Assembly: GCA_016214695.1 (NCBI GenBank)
Contig: JACRNY010000002.1
Location: 167,108-231,107 of the forward strand
Source: Nitrosomonadales bacterium
GTDB taxonomy: Bacteria > Pseudomonadota > Gammaproteobacteria > Burkholderiales > Gallionellaceae
Reading direction: 5' to 3'
DNA length: 64,000 nucleotides
Part shown: positions 44,226 through 53,889 of the stretch, piece after piece
How the letters are laid out: each line of letters starts with the position of its first letter
Position numbering within the stretch: the first letter of the stretch is position 1
Translations under genes and position numbers: made by a program
Notes under the pieces: model-generated
The model's database searches: none
The model's input: only the letters and a program-made list of their open reading frames with translations
What the model was told of the DNA's origin: nothing

Positions 44226-45373
44226 CAGGCCGCTCCCGCAAGGATGCGCTGGTACAGTTTGAGATACTCCGGCGCCAGCGCTGTCCAGGAATACTTGCGC
44301 TCGACGAAACCCGACCATGCCGGCGACAGTCTCTCCAGCACACCGGGTTCGGCAAGGAGACGACTCAAACCTTCCGCGATGCCCTGCACGGTGGCCGGCA
44401 CTTCGAGCCTTTCGTCTATCGCGCGGATCTCGCCGAAACCGCACTGGTCGGTCAGCAGCACCGGCACACCGCAGATGCCGGCCTCTATCGCGACGATAGA
44501 CATCGCTTCCTGCCGTGACGGCACCACCAGCAGGTCGGCCATGCGGTAGGCCGCCGATTTGTCGGCCCCGCCGACATAGCCGATGAAATGCACCATCCCG
44601 CCCGCGCCCGAGTGTGCTGCGGTTTCGCGCAGCGAGGCCAGCATGCCGCCGTCCGGACCGGCGAACACCAGATGATGGTGAGGAAACGCTTTGCGCGCAT
44701 GCAGGAATGCCTGCAGCAGCAGGTCGGGACCTTTGATCGGATTGAGCCGCCCCATGAACAGGATGATCGGCGCATCCGGCAAACCGTTCCTGCGCCTGAA
44801 TTCTGCGACATCGACATCGGGAAAATCTTCCGCACTCACGCCGTTCGGGATCACCGACACCCGGGAACGCGATACGCCGTATTCCTCGAATTGGGGAAAC
44901 TCTCCTGCGGTGACGGCGATCCAGCCGGAAGCATTGCGGACGATAGCGGCACCGATGAAGAGGTTGTAGACCCGCTTCAGCCATCTGGACCGCCCGAACA
45001 GGGGCAGGGCACCCGCCGGACAGACCACATAGGGTTTGCCGGCACGCCGGGCCGCCAGATAGACCGCCGCGTTCAGCACGCTCCAGTGTCCCATCAGATG
45101 GACGATGTCGGCACCTTCGACTGCGCGGCGTATCGTCGCCGGTCTCCAGCGCGGAACCTTGAATCTTCGCAGCAGACACGGCAGTACAGAAGCCTTGGCC
45201 GGCTTGAGCGCCTCGATGCGTTGGGCATCAAGATGCGGAGAGTCTATCGTCAATACTTCGCAGGACGCGCCCTGCCGCGCGAGGAAGCGGCTCATCTGAA
45301 ATGTCCGCTCGGCCGTGCCGCCGCCCGTCTTGAGGTCGAGCATGTCGTTGACGTTGAGTATGCGCAGCGTCAT
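44225..45373 (-). CDS. GT4 glycosyltransferase
   Basis: A 382-residue GT-B enzyme: ILNVNDMLDLKTGGGTAERTF, VHLMGHWSVLNAA, PAGALPLFGRS, VSVIPNGVSAEDF, ILFMGRLNPIKGPDLLLQAF and the donor motif PSRQEAMSIVAIEAGICGVPVLLTD. Membrane association is likely through surface helices, as is common in this family. Sugar specificity is unknown; it probably acts on the Wzx-dependent repeat unit. Confidence 0.9.
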   Translation of the reverse strand: MTLRILNVNDMLDLKTGGGTAERTFQMSRFLARQGASCEVLTIDSPHLDAQRIEALKPAKASVLPCLLRRFKVPRWRPATIRRAVEGADIVHLMGHWSVLNAAVYLAARRAGKPYVVCPAGALPLFGRSRWLKRVYNLFIGAAIVRNASGWIAVTAGEFPQFEEYGVSRSRVSVIPNGVSAEDFPDVDVAEFRRRNGLPDAPIILFMGRLNPIKGPDLLLQAFLHARKAFPHHHLVFAGPDGGMLASLRETAAHSGAGGMVHFIGYVGGADKSAAYRMADLLVVPSRQEAMSIVAIEAGICGVPVLLTDQCGFGEIRAIDERLEVPATVQGIAEGLSRLLAEPGVLERLSPAWSGFVERKYSWTALAPEYLKLYQRILAGAA

Positions 45374-46353
45374 GAAGGCCTGCCCTTTTCGCCGGATTGT
45401 GTGGCGCGATACCAGGCAACATATCTGCTTAAGGCCTCACCCAGGCTGACCGGACTCTGGAAACCCGCGCTGCGCAATTTGTCGGGCGCGAAATCGCAGC
45501 GCGGATTGACCAGATTGCGGCCCAGCAATATGAGCAGCCACTTGAGCAGTATCAGCGGGAGCGGCAAACGCGGCAGACGGTATCGTTTCACGCCCAGCGC
45601 ATCCATCAGAAACTCTTCCACATCGGCAAAATTGTTTTTTGGATCGTCGTCATTCGAAACGAGGAATATCGCACCATTCGGCTGAACGGGATGATCGATC
45701 AGGAAGACTATGGCCGCCACCACGTTCTCGACCGGTACGAGATTCATCCTGCGTCTGCCAAACAGGCATGACTTCAGGTAATTCTTCCAGCGCGTGCCGC
45801 CGCTGATATCTGCAGCCAATCTTTTCAACTGCTCGCCATCAGCCCCCAAGACCGCCGTCGGACGCAGGATGACCGAATCAAAACGACCCCTTGCAGCCGC
45901 GACGATATCCCGCTCGATCTGCAACTTGGTCATGCCATATTCGTCGACAGGCATGCAGGGCGTATTCTCATCGACCAGGTCGCTCGGGTTGCGCCCCACG
46001 ACGGCAGCAGTACTGCAATGGACCAGGCGCGAGATCCCTGCATCCCTGCACGCAGCCAGCAGATTGGCCGTGCAAGCCAGATTCGTTTCAGCATCGGCAT
46101 TTCGGAGATAGGCCAGATGCACAACGATGCAGCCTGGCTCAAGGAACGACTTCAGTGATCCCGGATCGCCGAGGTCTCCCTCGCAGACCTCCACGCCCTG
46201 TCCGAATCTATCCTCGCGCAGATCCCGCTGCCTGTCTCTGGAAAGCACTCTGATCGCATGACCGCCCTCCCGGCGCAGCTCCGCCACCAAACGTCTTCCG
46301 ATGAACCCGGAGGCACCGGTTATGGCAATCGTATTGTTGACTTGTTTCATCAT
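45370..46353 (-). CDS. NAD-dependent epimerase/dehydratase (SDR)
   Basis: A 327-residue extended SDR: IAITGASGFIGRRLVAEL, VVHLAYLRN, LVHCSTAAVVGRNP, VDEYGMTKLQIERD (catalytic Tyr/Lys) and VILRPTAVLGADGEQL. A hydrophobic patch LPLPLILLKWLLILLG lies near residue 260. It resembles 4-epimerase or 4-reductase enzymes of nucleotide sugars. The exact reaction is not clear from the sequence. It overlaps the GT4 gene by 4 nt. Confidence 0.78.
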   Translation of the reverse strand: MMKQVNNTIAITGASGFIGRRLVAELRREGGHAIRVLSRDRQRDLREDRFGQGVEVCEGDLGDPGSLKSFLEPGCIVVHLAYLRNADAETNLACTANLLAACRDAGISRLVHCSTAAVVGRNPSDLVDENTPCMPVDEYGMTKLQIERDIVAAARGRFDSVILRPTAVLGADGEQLKRLAADISGGTRWKNYLKSCLFGRRRMNLVPVENVVAAIVFLIDHPVQPNGAIFLVSNDDDPKNNFADVEEFLMDALGVKRYRLPRLPLPLILLKWLLILLGRNLVNPRCDFAPDKLRSAGFQSPVSLGEALSRYVAWYRATQSGEKGRPS

Positions 46354-46408
46354 TCGAGATCGGATCGAGACTGTCTATAGGGCCGGGTTGGTGTTCCTGT
46401 TCACGCGT

Positions 46409-47245
46409 TCATCCATGCTGCCGGGCGCTCTTCCTGCGCCCGGACAGGCTGAACAGCTTTCCCGCCAGGCTTTTTCCCAGTACACGCCACAGCAGCAGGC
46501 GGATATACACTTTAGCCGTCGTCATCAGCCATAACCGGCCCGGCAAGCGTTGACCATGCAGGCGTTGCGCGCGCCTCATCTCCTGCATCGCCAGCAATCC
46601 GTTCGCGGGGTCGCTGCTGATCCCGCCCTGCATCATCGCTACAGTCACCACATCAGGGATGTAATGCGCCTCACCGGTCTTCAGTTCGCGCAACAGCAAT
46701 TCGTAGTCACCGGCGATGCGGTACGATTCATCGAAGTACCCCGCTTCGTCAAACAGAGTACGGCGATGCATCATTCCGGGGTGGGGTATGCTCATGATCT
46801 GACGGAAGCGCTCCCGTGCCTCTTGCCACGGCTCGCCTATGCAATGCAGGTCCTTCCCGTCGGCATCGACCAGCATGATCCGCCCATAAGCGATGCGCAC
46901 CTGCGGCGGCAGTGCCTGCAATGCACCCGCCATATGCTCCAGCACGCGCTCATCCCGAAAACTGTCATCTGCTCCGAGAAAACATATCCACTCGCCTTTG
47001 GCCTGCTTCAGCCCCTTGTTCCAGGCGTTGTAGATGCCCCTGTCCGGTTCGGATATCCAGTAGCCTATCCGGCCCTGATTTGCCTTTATCAGCCCGACCG
47101 TGCCATCCCGCGATCCGCCGTCGATGACGATCAGCTCCTTGTTCGCGTAAGTCTGCCGCGCAAAGCTGTCTATGCATTGCTGCAGGGTCCTGTCCCCGTT
47201 GTAGACGGCAACGATGACGGAGATCAAGGGTTGTGGGTGGTTCAT
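46409..47245 (-). CDS. GT2 glycosyltransferase (WcaA/WfgS-like)
   Basis: A 278-residue GT-A enzyme: ISVIVAVYNGDRTLQQCI, IDGGSRDGT, EPDRGIYNAWNKGLKQAKGEWICFLGADD, with the D-R-G-I-Y-N-A segment typical of WcaA-like transferases. It overlaps the upstream GT2 gene by 4 nt. The C-terminal 60 residues are helical and basic and may touch the membrane. Donor sugar unknown. Confidence 0.88.
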   Translation of the reverse strand: MNHPQPLISVIVAVYNGDRTLQQCIDSFARQTYANKELIVIDGGSRDGTVGLIKANQGRIGYWISEPDRGIYNAWNKGLKQAKGEWICFLGADDSFRDERVLEHMAGALQALPPQVRIAYGRIMLVDADGKDLHCIGEPWQEARERFRQIMSIPHPGMMHRRTLFDEAGYFDESYRIAGDYELLLRELKTGEAHYIPDVVTVAMMQGGISSDPANGLLAMQEMRRAQRLHGQRLPGRLWLMTTAKVYIRLLLWRVLGKSLAGKLFSLSGRRKSARQHG

Positions 47246-48216
47246 GACTTGCGCATGCTCTTGTACGCGAGCCTCAGCGATTCGCGGATAGCGATGCGGA
47301 TCGCAGCCAAAATGACAAACGATATTTCAATGGCGCTTCCCGTGCCCTCGTGATCCAGACAATGTTTGCGGAGTGAGGATGGCCGGCGGGTGCTCTTTGC
47401 TTTGAGCAGCCAGATGCGTGCCACATATCTCGCCCAGTAGGCCTTGCCCAGCTTGACCCTGTAGAACCAGGCCAGTGCCGCGTGATAGCCCTTCGTCACT
47501 TCGTTGTCGCTGTTGGCGATCGTGAACGAGTTCTTGTGTATCCGGAAGAACACTTCTGCCCCGGGAAGTATCACCACTTGCCGGTAGTTCAATGCCGTCA
47601 GTGCAAACAGCATGATGTCGGGCCCGGCGCCGTTCTTTGCGAAGTCGCGCGGAATGCGGGTGGGGAAGGAGGTGCACAGGTTCGCACGCATGTCCGCCAT
47701 GCGGAAGATCGCGGCACCCGGCGAGTACGGCACGCTCGCCCCCATCATCAGTTCGAAGTAACGGTCGCTGGACAGATGTTCCACCCTGTTCGAAAGGGCA
47801 TAGGTGACCGTGCCGTTCGCCGGCGTCGCGCCGACCAGCACCGCCGTTGAGACGAACCCCACTTCCGGATCGGCGAAGTAAGGCAGGGTATGCTCAAGAA
47901 AGCCGGGGAACATCAGATCATCGCTGAACAGGATCTTCCCGTATTCGCCGCGCGATTCGCTGACGCAGCGCAACCAGTTGCGTACCGGACCGACATTGCT
48001 CTCGTTGCGGAAGATGCGCACGCGCGCGTCCGTCGCGGCGAGTTTCTGACAGATCTCCCAGGTCCCGTCGGTGCTGGCGTTATCCGCCACCACGATCTCA
48101 AAATCCGTATACGTTTGAGCCAGCGCCGACTGGATGCATTCCGCAATGAAATCTTCGCGGTTGTAGACCGGGATCAGGATGCTCACTTTCGGGGTGCGAG
48201 TTTGAACTGCAGTCAT
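47242..48216 (-). CDS. GT2 glycosyltransferase
   Basis: A 324-residue GT-A enzyme: VSILIPVYNREDFIAECIQS, VADNASTDGT, NVGPVRNWLRCVSESRGEYGKILFSDD, and a long C-terminal half with unusual Arg/Lys-rich segments (VARIWLLKAKSTRRPSS). ATG at 48216 overlaps the flippase stop by 4 nt and marks where GT2 similarity begins. Possibly a mannosyl- or tyvelosyltransferase given the neighbours, but this is only context. Confidence 0.86.
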   Translation of the reverse strand: MTAVQTRTPKVSILIPVYNREDFIAECIQSALAQTYTDFEIVVADNASTDGTWEICQKLAATDARVRIFRNESNVGPVRNWLRCVSESRGEYGKILFSDDLMFPGFLEHTLPYFADPEVGFVSTAVLVGATPANGTVTYALSNRVEHLSSDRYFELMMGASVPYSPGAAIFRMADMRANLCTSFPTRIPRDFAKNGAGPDIMLFALTALNYRQVVILPGAEVFFRIHKNSFTIANSDNEVTKGYHAALAWFYRVKLGKAYWARYVARIWLLKAKSTRRPSSLRKHCLDHEGTGSAIEISFVILAAIRIAIRESLRLAYKSMRKS

Positions 48217-49541
48217 GCGGCCGACCCTCCCGCGTCCTGGCGCATTATGTGACGGACCTGAACAGGAAGCGCGACGGCGGCCAGCAGCAGACTGGCACAT
48301 GTGGCAAGCACGATCCCGCTCAATCCCATTCCGAGATATTTCGTGAACAGCAGGGCCAGGGGAATATTGATGGCCATCGCGATCACAGCCGTGTACAGCT
48401 GAACCCTGATCTTGCCGATCCCGTTCACGAACATGGCAAAGATATTGTTCCAGGTCGAGATCATGACCAGCAGCCCCAGCGCGAGTACCAGCGGGAACGA
48501 CACTTCCAGTTCGGGGCCGATCCAGAGTCCGATGACGGGTCGGGCGAGGAACACCATCGCAAGCACCGCTATCGCCACACCGCCAAAGACCATTATCTGT
48601 TTCCGCAGCATGTTCCCGATCCATGCGTTGTCACCCCTGTGATAGGCGTCGGTGTAGGCCGACCAGAGCGGGGCGGTGATCATGGTGTGCGCGAAGGTGA
48701 TCAGGCTGAACAATTTGAATACGACCTCATACTGTGTGACATACATGGGGCCGAACAATTGGGTGATCAGCATCTTGTCGGTGGTGAAGATGACCAGCAC
48801 CGCGATCTGTATGACGAAGAACTGCATCCCGACAGCCAGCAATGGCTGGATGTGCTGCTTATCCAGACAGGGTGTTGGGCGCAACTCGGGGTACTGCCGG
48901 TAGAACCAGATGCTCAGCAGCACATTCGCCGTCACCAGCGAACACCCGTAAGCGGTGGCCAGATAGCTGATCGAGGCGTCGGTGGTCTGCGTCAACGCGA
49001 CGACCAGCGCCAATGCCAGTACGTTGGAGATCAATTGTCCCAGCGCGATCAGCGAGGTTCTTTGTACGGCGCCGAGCAGTGCGCCGATCAGGCCGACCCA
49101 GAAATTGAATACGATGAAGGAAACGGCGATCTGCACCGTCAGGCGCAGCGTCGCTTCCGGGATCGCCTGGGTATTGAATACCAGTTGCCAGTTTATGAGC
49201 CAGGAGCCCAGGAAGACCAGCACCCATAGCGACAGCGCCATCAAGCCGACCAGACTGTAGCCGGACGCGATGTAGCGTGCCGCTTCCGGCTGCTGGCCTT
49301 TTGCCAGCGTTTCCGCCACGCTGTTGCGCAGGCCGTTGCCAACGCCGAGATCGAAGAAGACTATCCAGGACATCACCGCCAGCAGGGTCGACCAGACGCC
49401 GAACTGTTCTTGTCCGATATAGCCGATCATCAGCGGGATCGTGATGAACGATGCGACCACCGCCACTGCCTTATAGGCAACTGCGCCGCTTATCTGGCGC
49501 AGATAATTGCTTGTCCTGTTTCTTGAGACAGCATCAGTCAT
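48213..49541 (-). CDS. Wzx-type polysaccharide flippase
   Basis: A 442-residue polytopic protein with about 12-14 hydrophobic helices of the MATE/PST type. Marks are [31 protein letters not shown] at the start, a common Wzx pattern, and [27 protein letters not shown]. It would flip undecaprenyl-linked repeat units to the periplasm. ATG at 49541 overlaps the rfbE stop; longer frames upstream lie over rfbE. Its presence beside an ABC exporter cluster means two export routes in one locus. Confidence 0.9.
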   Translation of the reverse strand: MTDAVSRNRTSNYLRQISGAVAYKAVAVVASFITIPLMIGYIGQEQFGVWSTLLAVMSWIVFFDLGVGNGLRNSVAETLAKGQQPEAARYIASGYSLVGLMALSLWVLVFLGSWLINWQLVFNTQAIPEATLRLTVQIAVSFIVFNFWVGLIGALLGAVQRTSLIALGQLISNVLALALVVALTQTTDASISYLATAYGCSLVTANVLLSIWFYRQYPELRPTPCLDKQHIQPLLAVGMQFFVIQIAVLVIFTTDKMLITQLFGPMYVTQYEVVFKLFSLITFAHTMITAPLWSAYTDAYHRGDNAWIGNMLRKQIMVFGGVAIAVLAMVFLARPVIGLWIGPELEVSFPLVLALGLLVMISTWNNIFAMFVNGIGKIRVQLYTAVIAMAINIPLALLFTKYLGMGLSGIVLATCASLLLAAVALPVQVRHIMRQDAGGSAA

Positions 49542-50559
49542 TCCGGTCGGACACCCACGCAAGCATCTTGGCCACACCTTCCTGTGCAGACACTTGCGGT
49601 TGCCAGCCGAGCAATTGCTCTGCCCTGCCGATGTCTGCAACAAAGACCCGCTGATCGCTCTCGCGCACCGGGATCCTGATGAAATCCAGTTTTATGCCCT
49701 TCAGCTTCTCAAGCATGCCGAACAGTTCCAGCAGGGACAGGCTGTTCGCTATGCCTCCGCCGATGTTGAATGCCTTGCCCCTGGCGCGGTCGATATTGTC
49801 GATCGCGGCCATATACAGGCGTTTCATATCGTCGGCGTGAAGCACGTCGCGAACCTGCTTTCCGGTACCGGAGATGGTGAACGGCTCGGCCAGCTGTCCC
49901 TTGCTCGTTTCCACAGCCTTCTGGCAGAACCAGCCGACCCAGCCCTGATCGTATGTGGCGAATTGCCGCCCGCCGTACATCGAGGAATGGCGGAATACCA
50001 CCGTCCTCAGGCCGAAGATGCGGGCATAGTCCAGCATGTATTGGTCCGCTGCGCCTTTGGAGCAGCCGTAGGGCGAGTGGAAGTCGAGCTGGGTCTTTTC
50101 ATCAAAGCCATTCGGATGCTCGTTGCACACGAAACGCGTCTCGGTCTCGCTGTAGGTATATTGTTCAAGATCGCCATAGACCTTGTTGGTGGACGAGTAC
50201 ACAACGATGGCTTCGGGCGCATGCTGACGTACCGCCTCCAGCAGATTGTGGGTGCCCATCACATTTATCTCGAAGTCCATGCGCGGATTGGCGATCGAGG
50301 TCGTCATCGCAACCTGCCCCGCCAGATGGAAGATCGCTTCCGGTTTGAAGGACTGTACAACGCGCGTGATGTCGTTCTGGTTGCGGATATCGCCGTGCTC
50401 GAAAACGAAGCGACCCTGTGTCTGCAGCCAGGCGAGGTTCTCGCGCGAGCCGCTGCGGTACAGATTGTCGAACACCATCAGTTCATCGCCGCGCAACAGT
50501 GCGTCCGATGCCAGATTGCTGCCCAGAAAGCCGCAACCGCCAGTAATCAGTATCCTCAT
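49534..50559 (-). CDS. rfbE: CDP-paratose 2-epimerase (tyvelose epimerase)
   Basis: A 341-residue extended [80 protein letters not shown] (Tyr/Lys) and [23 protein letters not shown], matching RfbE/Tyv. It inverts C2 of CDP-paratose to give CDP-tyvelose. ATG at 50559 follows GAGG. With rfbF, rfbG, rfbH and the paratose-synthase-like gene just upstream, the tyvelose route is present except for the E3 reductase. Confidence 0.93.
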   Translation of the reverse strand: MRILITGGCGFLGSNLASDALLRGDELMVFDNLYRSGSRENLAWLQTQGRFVFEHGDIRNQNDITRVVQSFKPEAIFHLAGQVAMTTSIANPRMDFEINVMGTHNLLEAVRQHAPEAIVVYSSTNKVYGDLEQYTYSETETRFVCNEHPNGFDEKTQLDFHSPYGCSKGAADQYMLDYARIFGLRTVVFRHSSMYGGRQFATYDQGWVGWFCQKAVETSKGQLAEPFTISGTGKQVRDVLHADDMKRLYMAAIDNIDRARGKAFNIGGGIANSLSLLELFGMLEKLKGIKLDFIRIPVRESDQRVFVADIGRAEQLLGWQPQVSAQEGVAKMLAWVSDRND

Positions 50560-51437
50560 GCCCGTCCTCTTTCCTGTTCTATCACTTGTTTTAATCCGCT
50601 TGCCAGATCGTATCGGCACTGCCAGCCCAGCGCTCTCAATCCTGATATATCAGCCTCGGAATGCATCACTTCTCCGCTGCGATATGGCAGGGCCCCAAAA
50701 TCAAGGCGCGTTCGGGAAGCAGCCAGACCGTGCACGGTCTCGACGAACTCCCTTATCGAGACCGGCTGACCGCTTCCCACATCCAGCTCGATGAACGGTT
50801 TGCTCAACTGGTCTTCTTTCTCCAGCAAGATCATGTAGGCAGCGACGACATCGTCAATATGGATGAAGTCCCGCTTCTGCTCACCCTGTGTCAATTTCAA
50901 CTCCGGGGCATTTCCTATGCAACTGTTGATCACATAAGTCGAGAATTTCGTCGGCTCATCGTCCGCACCGTAGAAATGTTCAAGCCTGAGGTTCACGAAA
51001 TGGATCTTTTCATGCCTCGCAAAGAACTTCCCCCATTGCAGCAGCTGGTTCTTCGACAGCGCATAGAGATTCAGATATTTATCCAGGATCGTGTCGGTGT
51101 TGAAGAACGTCTTTACTCCTGCGCGGTTCCCCGCATCGAGCAAACGCAAGGGGAATTCCGTATTGGCCGCAAAGATCTCGCTCACCGTCTCATTGTTCCG
51201 TCCATAACAGGTGGCGGTATGGATGATGGCGTCTATGCTCCCGCATTCGCTGAACACTTCGTTCAGGTCTCGCTCCCCGATATCGAAGAAGGTCATCCTG
51301 GTTGCCGCATCCCCCAGCCGGCCCAGGGAGGATGATCTCCTCTTCAAGGCCACGACCTCATGGCCGGCGCCCAAAAGCGCCTTGGCCAGATGGCTGCCCA
51401 GGAAACCGGTGGCCCCGGTGAGCAAGATCCTCTTCAT
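50556..51437 (-). CDS. rfbS: CDP-paratose synthase-like SDR reductase (RfbS)
   Basis: A 293-residue [42 protein letters not shown] (Thr-Tyr-Lys site), [17 protein letters not shown] and [14 protein letters not shown]. It would reduce CDP-3,6-dideoxy-4-ketoglucose at C4. RfbS (paratose) and RfbJ (abequose) synthases are similar; paratose is preferred because the tyvelose epimerase gene directly follows (4-nt overlap). Confidence 0.83.
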   Translation of the reverse strand: MKRILLTGATGFLGSHLAKALLGAGHEVVALKRRSSSLGRLGDAATRMTFFDIGERDLNEVFSECGSIDAIIHTATCYGRNNETVSEIFAANTEFPLRLLDAGNRAGVKTFFNTDTILDKYLNLYALSKNQLLQWGKFFARHEKIHFVNLRLEHFYGADDEPTKFSTYVINSCIGNAPELKLTQGEQKRDFIHIDDVVAAYMILLEKEDQLSKPFIELDVGSGQPVSIREFVETVHGLAASRTRLDFGALPYRSGEVMHSEADISGLRALGWQCRYDLASGLKQVIEQERGRA

Positions 51438-51446
51438 GACGGCGAA

Positions 51447-52787
51447 CTAGAAATTCACCCCGAAGAACGTTTCGATCTTCTCGATGACAAAGTCCAGCAT
51501 CTCCTTGCTCAAGCCCGGGTACACGCCGATCCAGAAGGTGTCGTTCATCACAATGTCGGTGTTGGTCAGCTCGCCCGCGATGCGGAAGTTACGGCCCTTC
51601 ATGTACGGCTGGCGCGTGAGGTTACCGGCGAACAGCAGGCGCGTGCCGATCTTGTTCTGATCGAGGTATTGCAGCAAGTCCACGCGGTTCACGCCTGCGT
51701 TCGCCTTGATGGTGACGGGGAATCCGAACCAGGACGGATCGCTGTTCGGTGTCGCTTCCGGCAGCAGCAGGAACTCCTCGCAGCTCTTCAAGCCGTTCTT
51801 CAGGTAGGCGAAGTTCGCCTTGCGCGCGGCGATGAACTCTTCCACGCGATCCATCTGCGCCAGCGCACACGCTGCCTGCATGTCGGAGATCTTCAGGTTG
51901 TAGCCCAGGTGCGAGTAGGTGTACTTGTGGTCGTAGCCGTAGGGCAGGTCTCCCAGCTTCTGGCAGAAACGTTTGCCGCAGGTGTTGTCCTTACCCGGTT
52001 GGCAGTAACAATCGCGGCCCCAGTCGCGGAACGATTCGACGATCTGGCGCAACTGGTCGTTGTTGGTAAACACCGCGCCGCCTTCGCCCATGGTGATGTG
52101 GTGCGCAGGGTAGAAGCTCAGAGTGCCGATATCGCCAAAGGTACCGACAAGGCGGTTGATGGGTGATGGTTGATTGCGGGATGTGTAGGTGGAGCCCAGG
52201 GCATCGCAGCAGTCTTCGATCAGCCAGAGGTTGTACTTCTTTGCCAGCGCGGTGATGGTGTCAAGGTCGTAGGGGTTGCCCAGCGTGTGGGCCAGCATGA
52301 TGGCCTTGGTCCTGGGGCTGATCGCGGCTTCGATCTTGGCCGGGTCGATGTTGTAGGTGCCGAGTTGCACATCGACGAACACCGGCACGGCACCGAACTG
52401 CAGGATGGGATTCACCGTGGTGGGGAAACCCGCGGCCACCGAGATGACTTCGTCGCCCGGCTGGATGGCGCGCTCGCCCAGTTTGTGCGAGGTGAGCGCG
52501 GAGAAGGCCAGCAGGTTGGCGGAGGAACCGGAGTTGGTAGTCAGAGCATGCTTCACGCCGAGGAATTCAGTGAGACGTTTCTCGAAGGCGTCGTTGAAGC
52601 GGCCGGTAGTGAGCCAGCCGTCGAGCGAGGCTTCCACCATCAGTTGCAGTTCTTTTGCGCCGATCACCTTGCCAGAGGGCGGCACCGCCTTCTTGCCCGG
52701 CTCGAACGCGCTGGGCGCGTAAGCGAGGTCGGCATATTGCTGAACGAGTTCGGCGATCTGGCTGCGCAGTTGTTCTTTGGTGCTCAT
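51447..52787 (-). CDS. rfbH: CDP-6-deoxy-4-keto-glucose-3-dehydrase (E1)
   Basis: A 446-residue PMP-dependent enzyme that removes the C3 hydroxyl in 3,6-dideoxyhexose synthesis. The usual Schiff-base Lys is replaced by His in [16 protein letters not shown] (residues 224-239), as in E1 of Yersinia. Cysteines at 260, 262, 270 and 275 ([18 protein letters not shown]) are likely iron-sulfur ligands. Residues near 203-212 include a peptide encoded by three heptamer repeats (52154-52174) that looks inserted compared with typical RfbH. The partner reductase E3 is not encoded in the window. Confidence 0.95.
   Translation of the reverse strand: MSTKEQLRSQIAELVQQYADLAYAPSAFEPGKKAVPPSGKVIGAKELQLMVEASLDGWLTTGRFNDAFEKRLTEFLGVKHALTTNSGSSANLLAFSALTSHKLGERAIQPGDEVISVAAGFPTTVNPILQFGAVPVFVDVQLGTYNIDPAKIEAAISPRTKAIMLAHTLGNPYDLDTITALAKKYNLWLIEDCCDALGSTYTSRNQPSPINRLVGTFGDIGTLSFYPAHHITMGEGGAVFTNNDQLRQIVESFRDWGRDCYCQPGKDNTCGKRFCQKLGDLPYGYDHKYTYSHLGYNLKISDMQAACALAQMDRVEEFIAARKANFAYLKNGLKSCEEFLLLPEATPNSDPSWFGFPVTIKANAGVNRVDLLQYLDQNKIGTRLLFAGNLTRQPYMKGRNFRIAGELTNTDIVMNDTFWIGVYPGLSKEMLDFVIEKIETFFGVNF
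52154..52174. repeat. Three heptamers inside rfbH
   Basis: GGTTGAT, GGGTGAT, GGTTGAT: exactly 21 bp, or seven codons, in frame with rfbH. On the coding strand it reads as N-Q-P-S-P-I-N. The same family surrounds the four-helix-bundle gene at 53886. Confidence 0.75.
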
Positions 52788-52794
52788 GGTTTAC

Positions 52795-53889
52795 TCACTT
52801 TGTATATTGTTCGATCTGTTTCAGGGTGAAGCTGCGCATGTCCTGCTGCGTTAGCCAGGCGCGTTGCCAGGCGACGATCATCTCCAGCGTGTGCGCCAGA
52901 TGCCAGCGCGGTTGCCAGTCGAGGCGCATCTTGGCCTTGGAGCAATCCAGCTTCAGGTAATGCGCCTCATGCGGATGCTCGCCGCCGTCGAGCTGCCAGC
53001 TCGCGCCGTCGCCCCATTGTTCGGTGAGGCGTTCGACGATCCATTGCACGGGTTTGGCATCTTCGTCGTTGGGACCGAAGTTCCAGCCTTCGGCATAGGT
53101 GATGCCTTGCTCGTAAAGTTTTTCGGCCAGCAGCAGATAACCGGATAGCGGCTCCAGCACATGCTGCCAGGGGCGGATCGCATGCGGGCTGCGGATGACG
53201 ACAGGCTTGTTGTCGCTGATCGCGCGCAGGATGTCCGGGATGAGCCGGTCTGCCGCCCAGTCGCCTCCGCCGATCACATTGCCTGCCCTGACTGAAGCCA
53301 GGGCGGTTGAATGTTGATGGTTGAACGCTGATGGATTGAAGTAAGAATTGCGGTAGGCGGAGGTCACCAGTTCGGCGCAGCCCTTGCTGTTGCTGTAGGG
53401 ATCGAAGCCGCCCATAGGCTCGTTCTCGCGGTAGCCCCACACCCATTCCTTGTTGTCGTAGCACTTGTCGCTGGTGACGTTGACCACGGCGCGCACCGTG
53501 GGCGTCTGCCGTACGGCTTCCAGCAGATGCACCGTGCCCATCACATTGGTGGAATAGGTCTCGACCGGATTCACGTAGGAATAGCGCACCAGCGGTTGTG
53601 CAGCCATGTGGATGACGATGTCGGGCGCGGCATCGCGCATGGCTTTGCTCAATGCTTCGGCATCACGGATGTCGCCGATGAGGGAGGTCATGCCCTGCGC
53701 GACGTTGGCCACCTCGAACAGGCTGGGGTTCGTTGGCGGCTGCAACGCGAAACCGGTCACCTGCGCACCCATCTGCTGCAGCCACAGCGACAACCAGCTT
53801 CCCTTGAAGCCGGTGTGACCGGTGAGGAACACCTTCTTCCCGCGGAAGAAGGTGTTCGTTGATGGTTGAAGGTTGATGGTTGATGTCAT
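52795..53889 (-). CDS. rfbG: CDP-glucose 4,6-dehydratase
   Basis: A 364-residue extended SDR: KKVFLTGHTGFKGSWLSLWL, HMAAQPLVRYSYVNP, NVTSDKCYDN, FDPYSNSKGCAELV (Tyr/Lys) and SVRAGNVIGGGDWA. It makes CDP-4-keto-6-deoxyglucose for rfbH. The first 12 residues (MTSTINLQPSTN) and a segment near residues 187-198 (SAFNHQHSTA) are encoded by heptamer repeats. The repeat-derived start overlaps the four-helix-bundle stop by 4 nt. The core enzyme looks intact. Confidence 0.94.
   Translation of the reverse strand: MTSTINLQPSTNTFFRGKKVFLTGHTGFKGSWLSLWLQQMGAQVTGFALQPPTNPSLFEVANVAQGMTSLIGDIRDAEALSKAMRDAAPDIVIHMAAQPLVRYSYVNPVETYSTNVMGTVHLLEAVRQTPTVRAVVNVTSDKCYDNKEWVWGYRENEPMGGFDPYSNSKGCAELVTSAYRNSYFNPSAFNHQHSTALASVRAGNVIGGGDWAADRLIPDILRAISDNKPVVIRSPHAIRPWQHVLEPLSGYLLLAEKLYEQGITYAEGWNFGPNDEDAKPVQWIVERLTEQWGDGASWQLDGGEHPHEAHYLKLDCSKAKMRLDWQPRWHLAHTLEMIVAWQRAWLTQQDMRSFTLKQIEQYTK
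53305..53339. repeat. Five heptamers inside rfbG
   Basis: GGTTGAA, TGTTGAT, GGTTGAA, CGCTGAT, GGATTGA in register over 35 bp, within the coding sequence of rfbG. The protein length here looks near normal, so host codons seem overwritten rather than only lengthened. Confidence 0.65.

Noticed and set aside
42996..45179. A 727-codon open frame as one protein
   Set aside because: Only the part from 44225 onward is GT4-like; the rest lies antiparallel-free over the next GT4 gene in another frame and is kept open by high GC.
47242..48624. A 460-codon version of the GT2 gene
   Set aside because: The first 136 codons overlap the flippase gene out of frame; GT2 similarity begins at the ATG at 48216.
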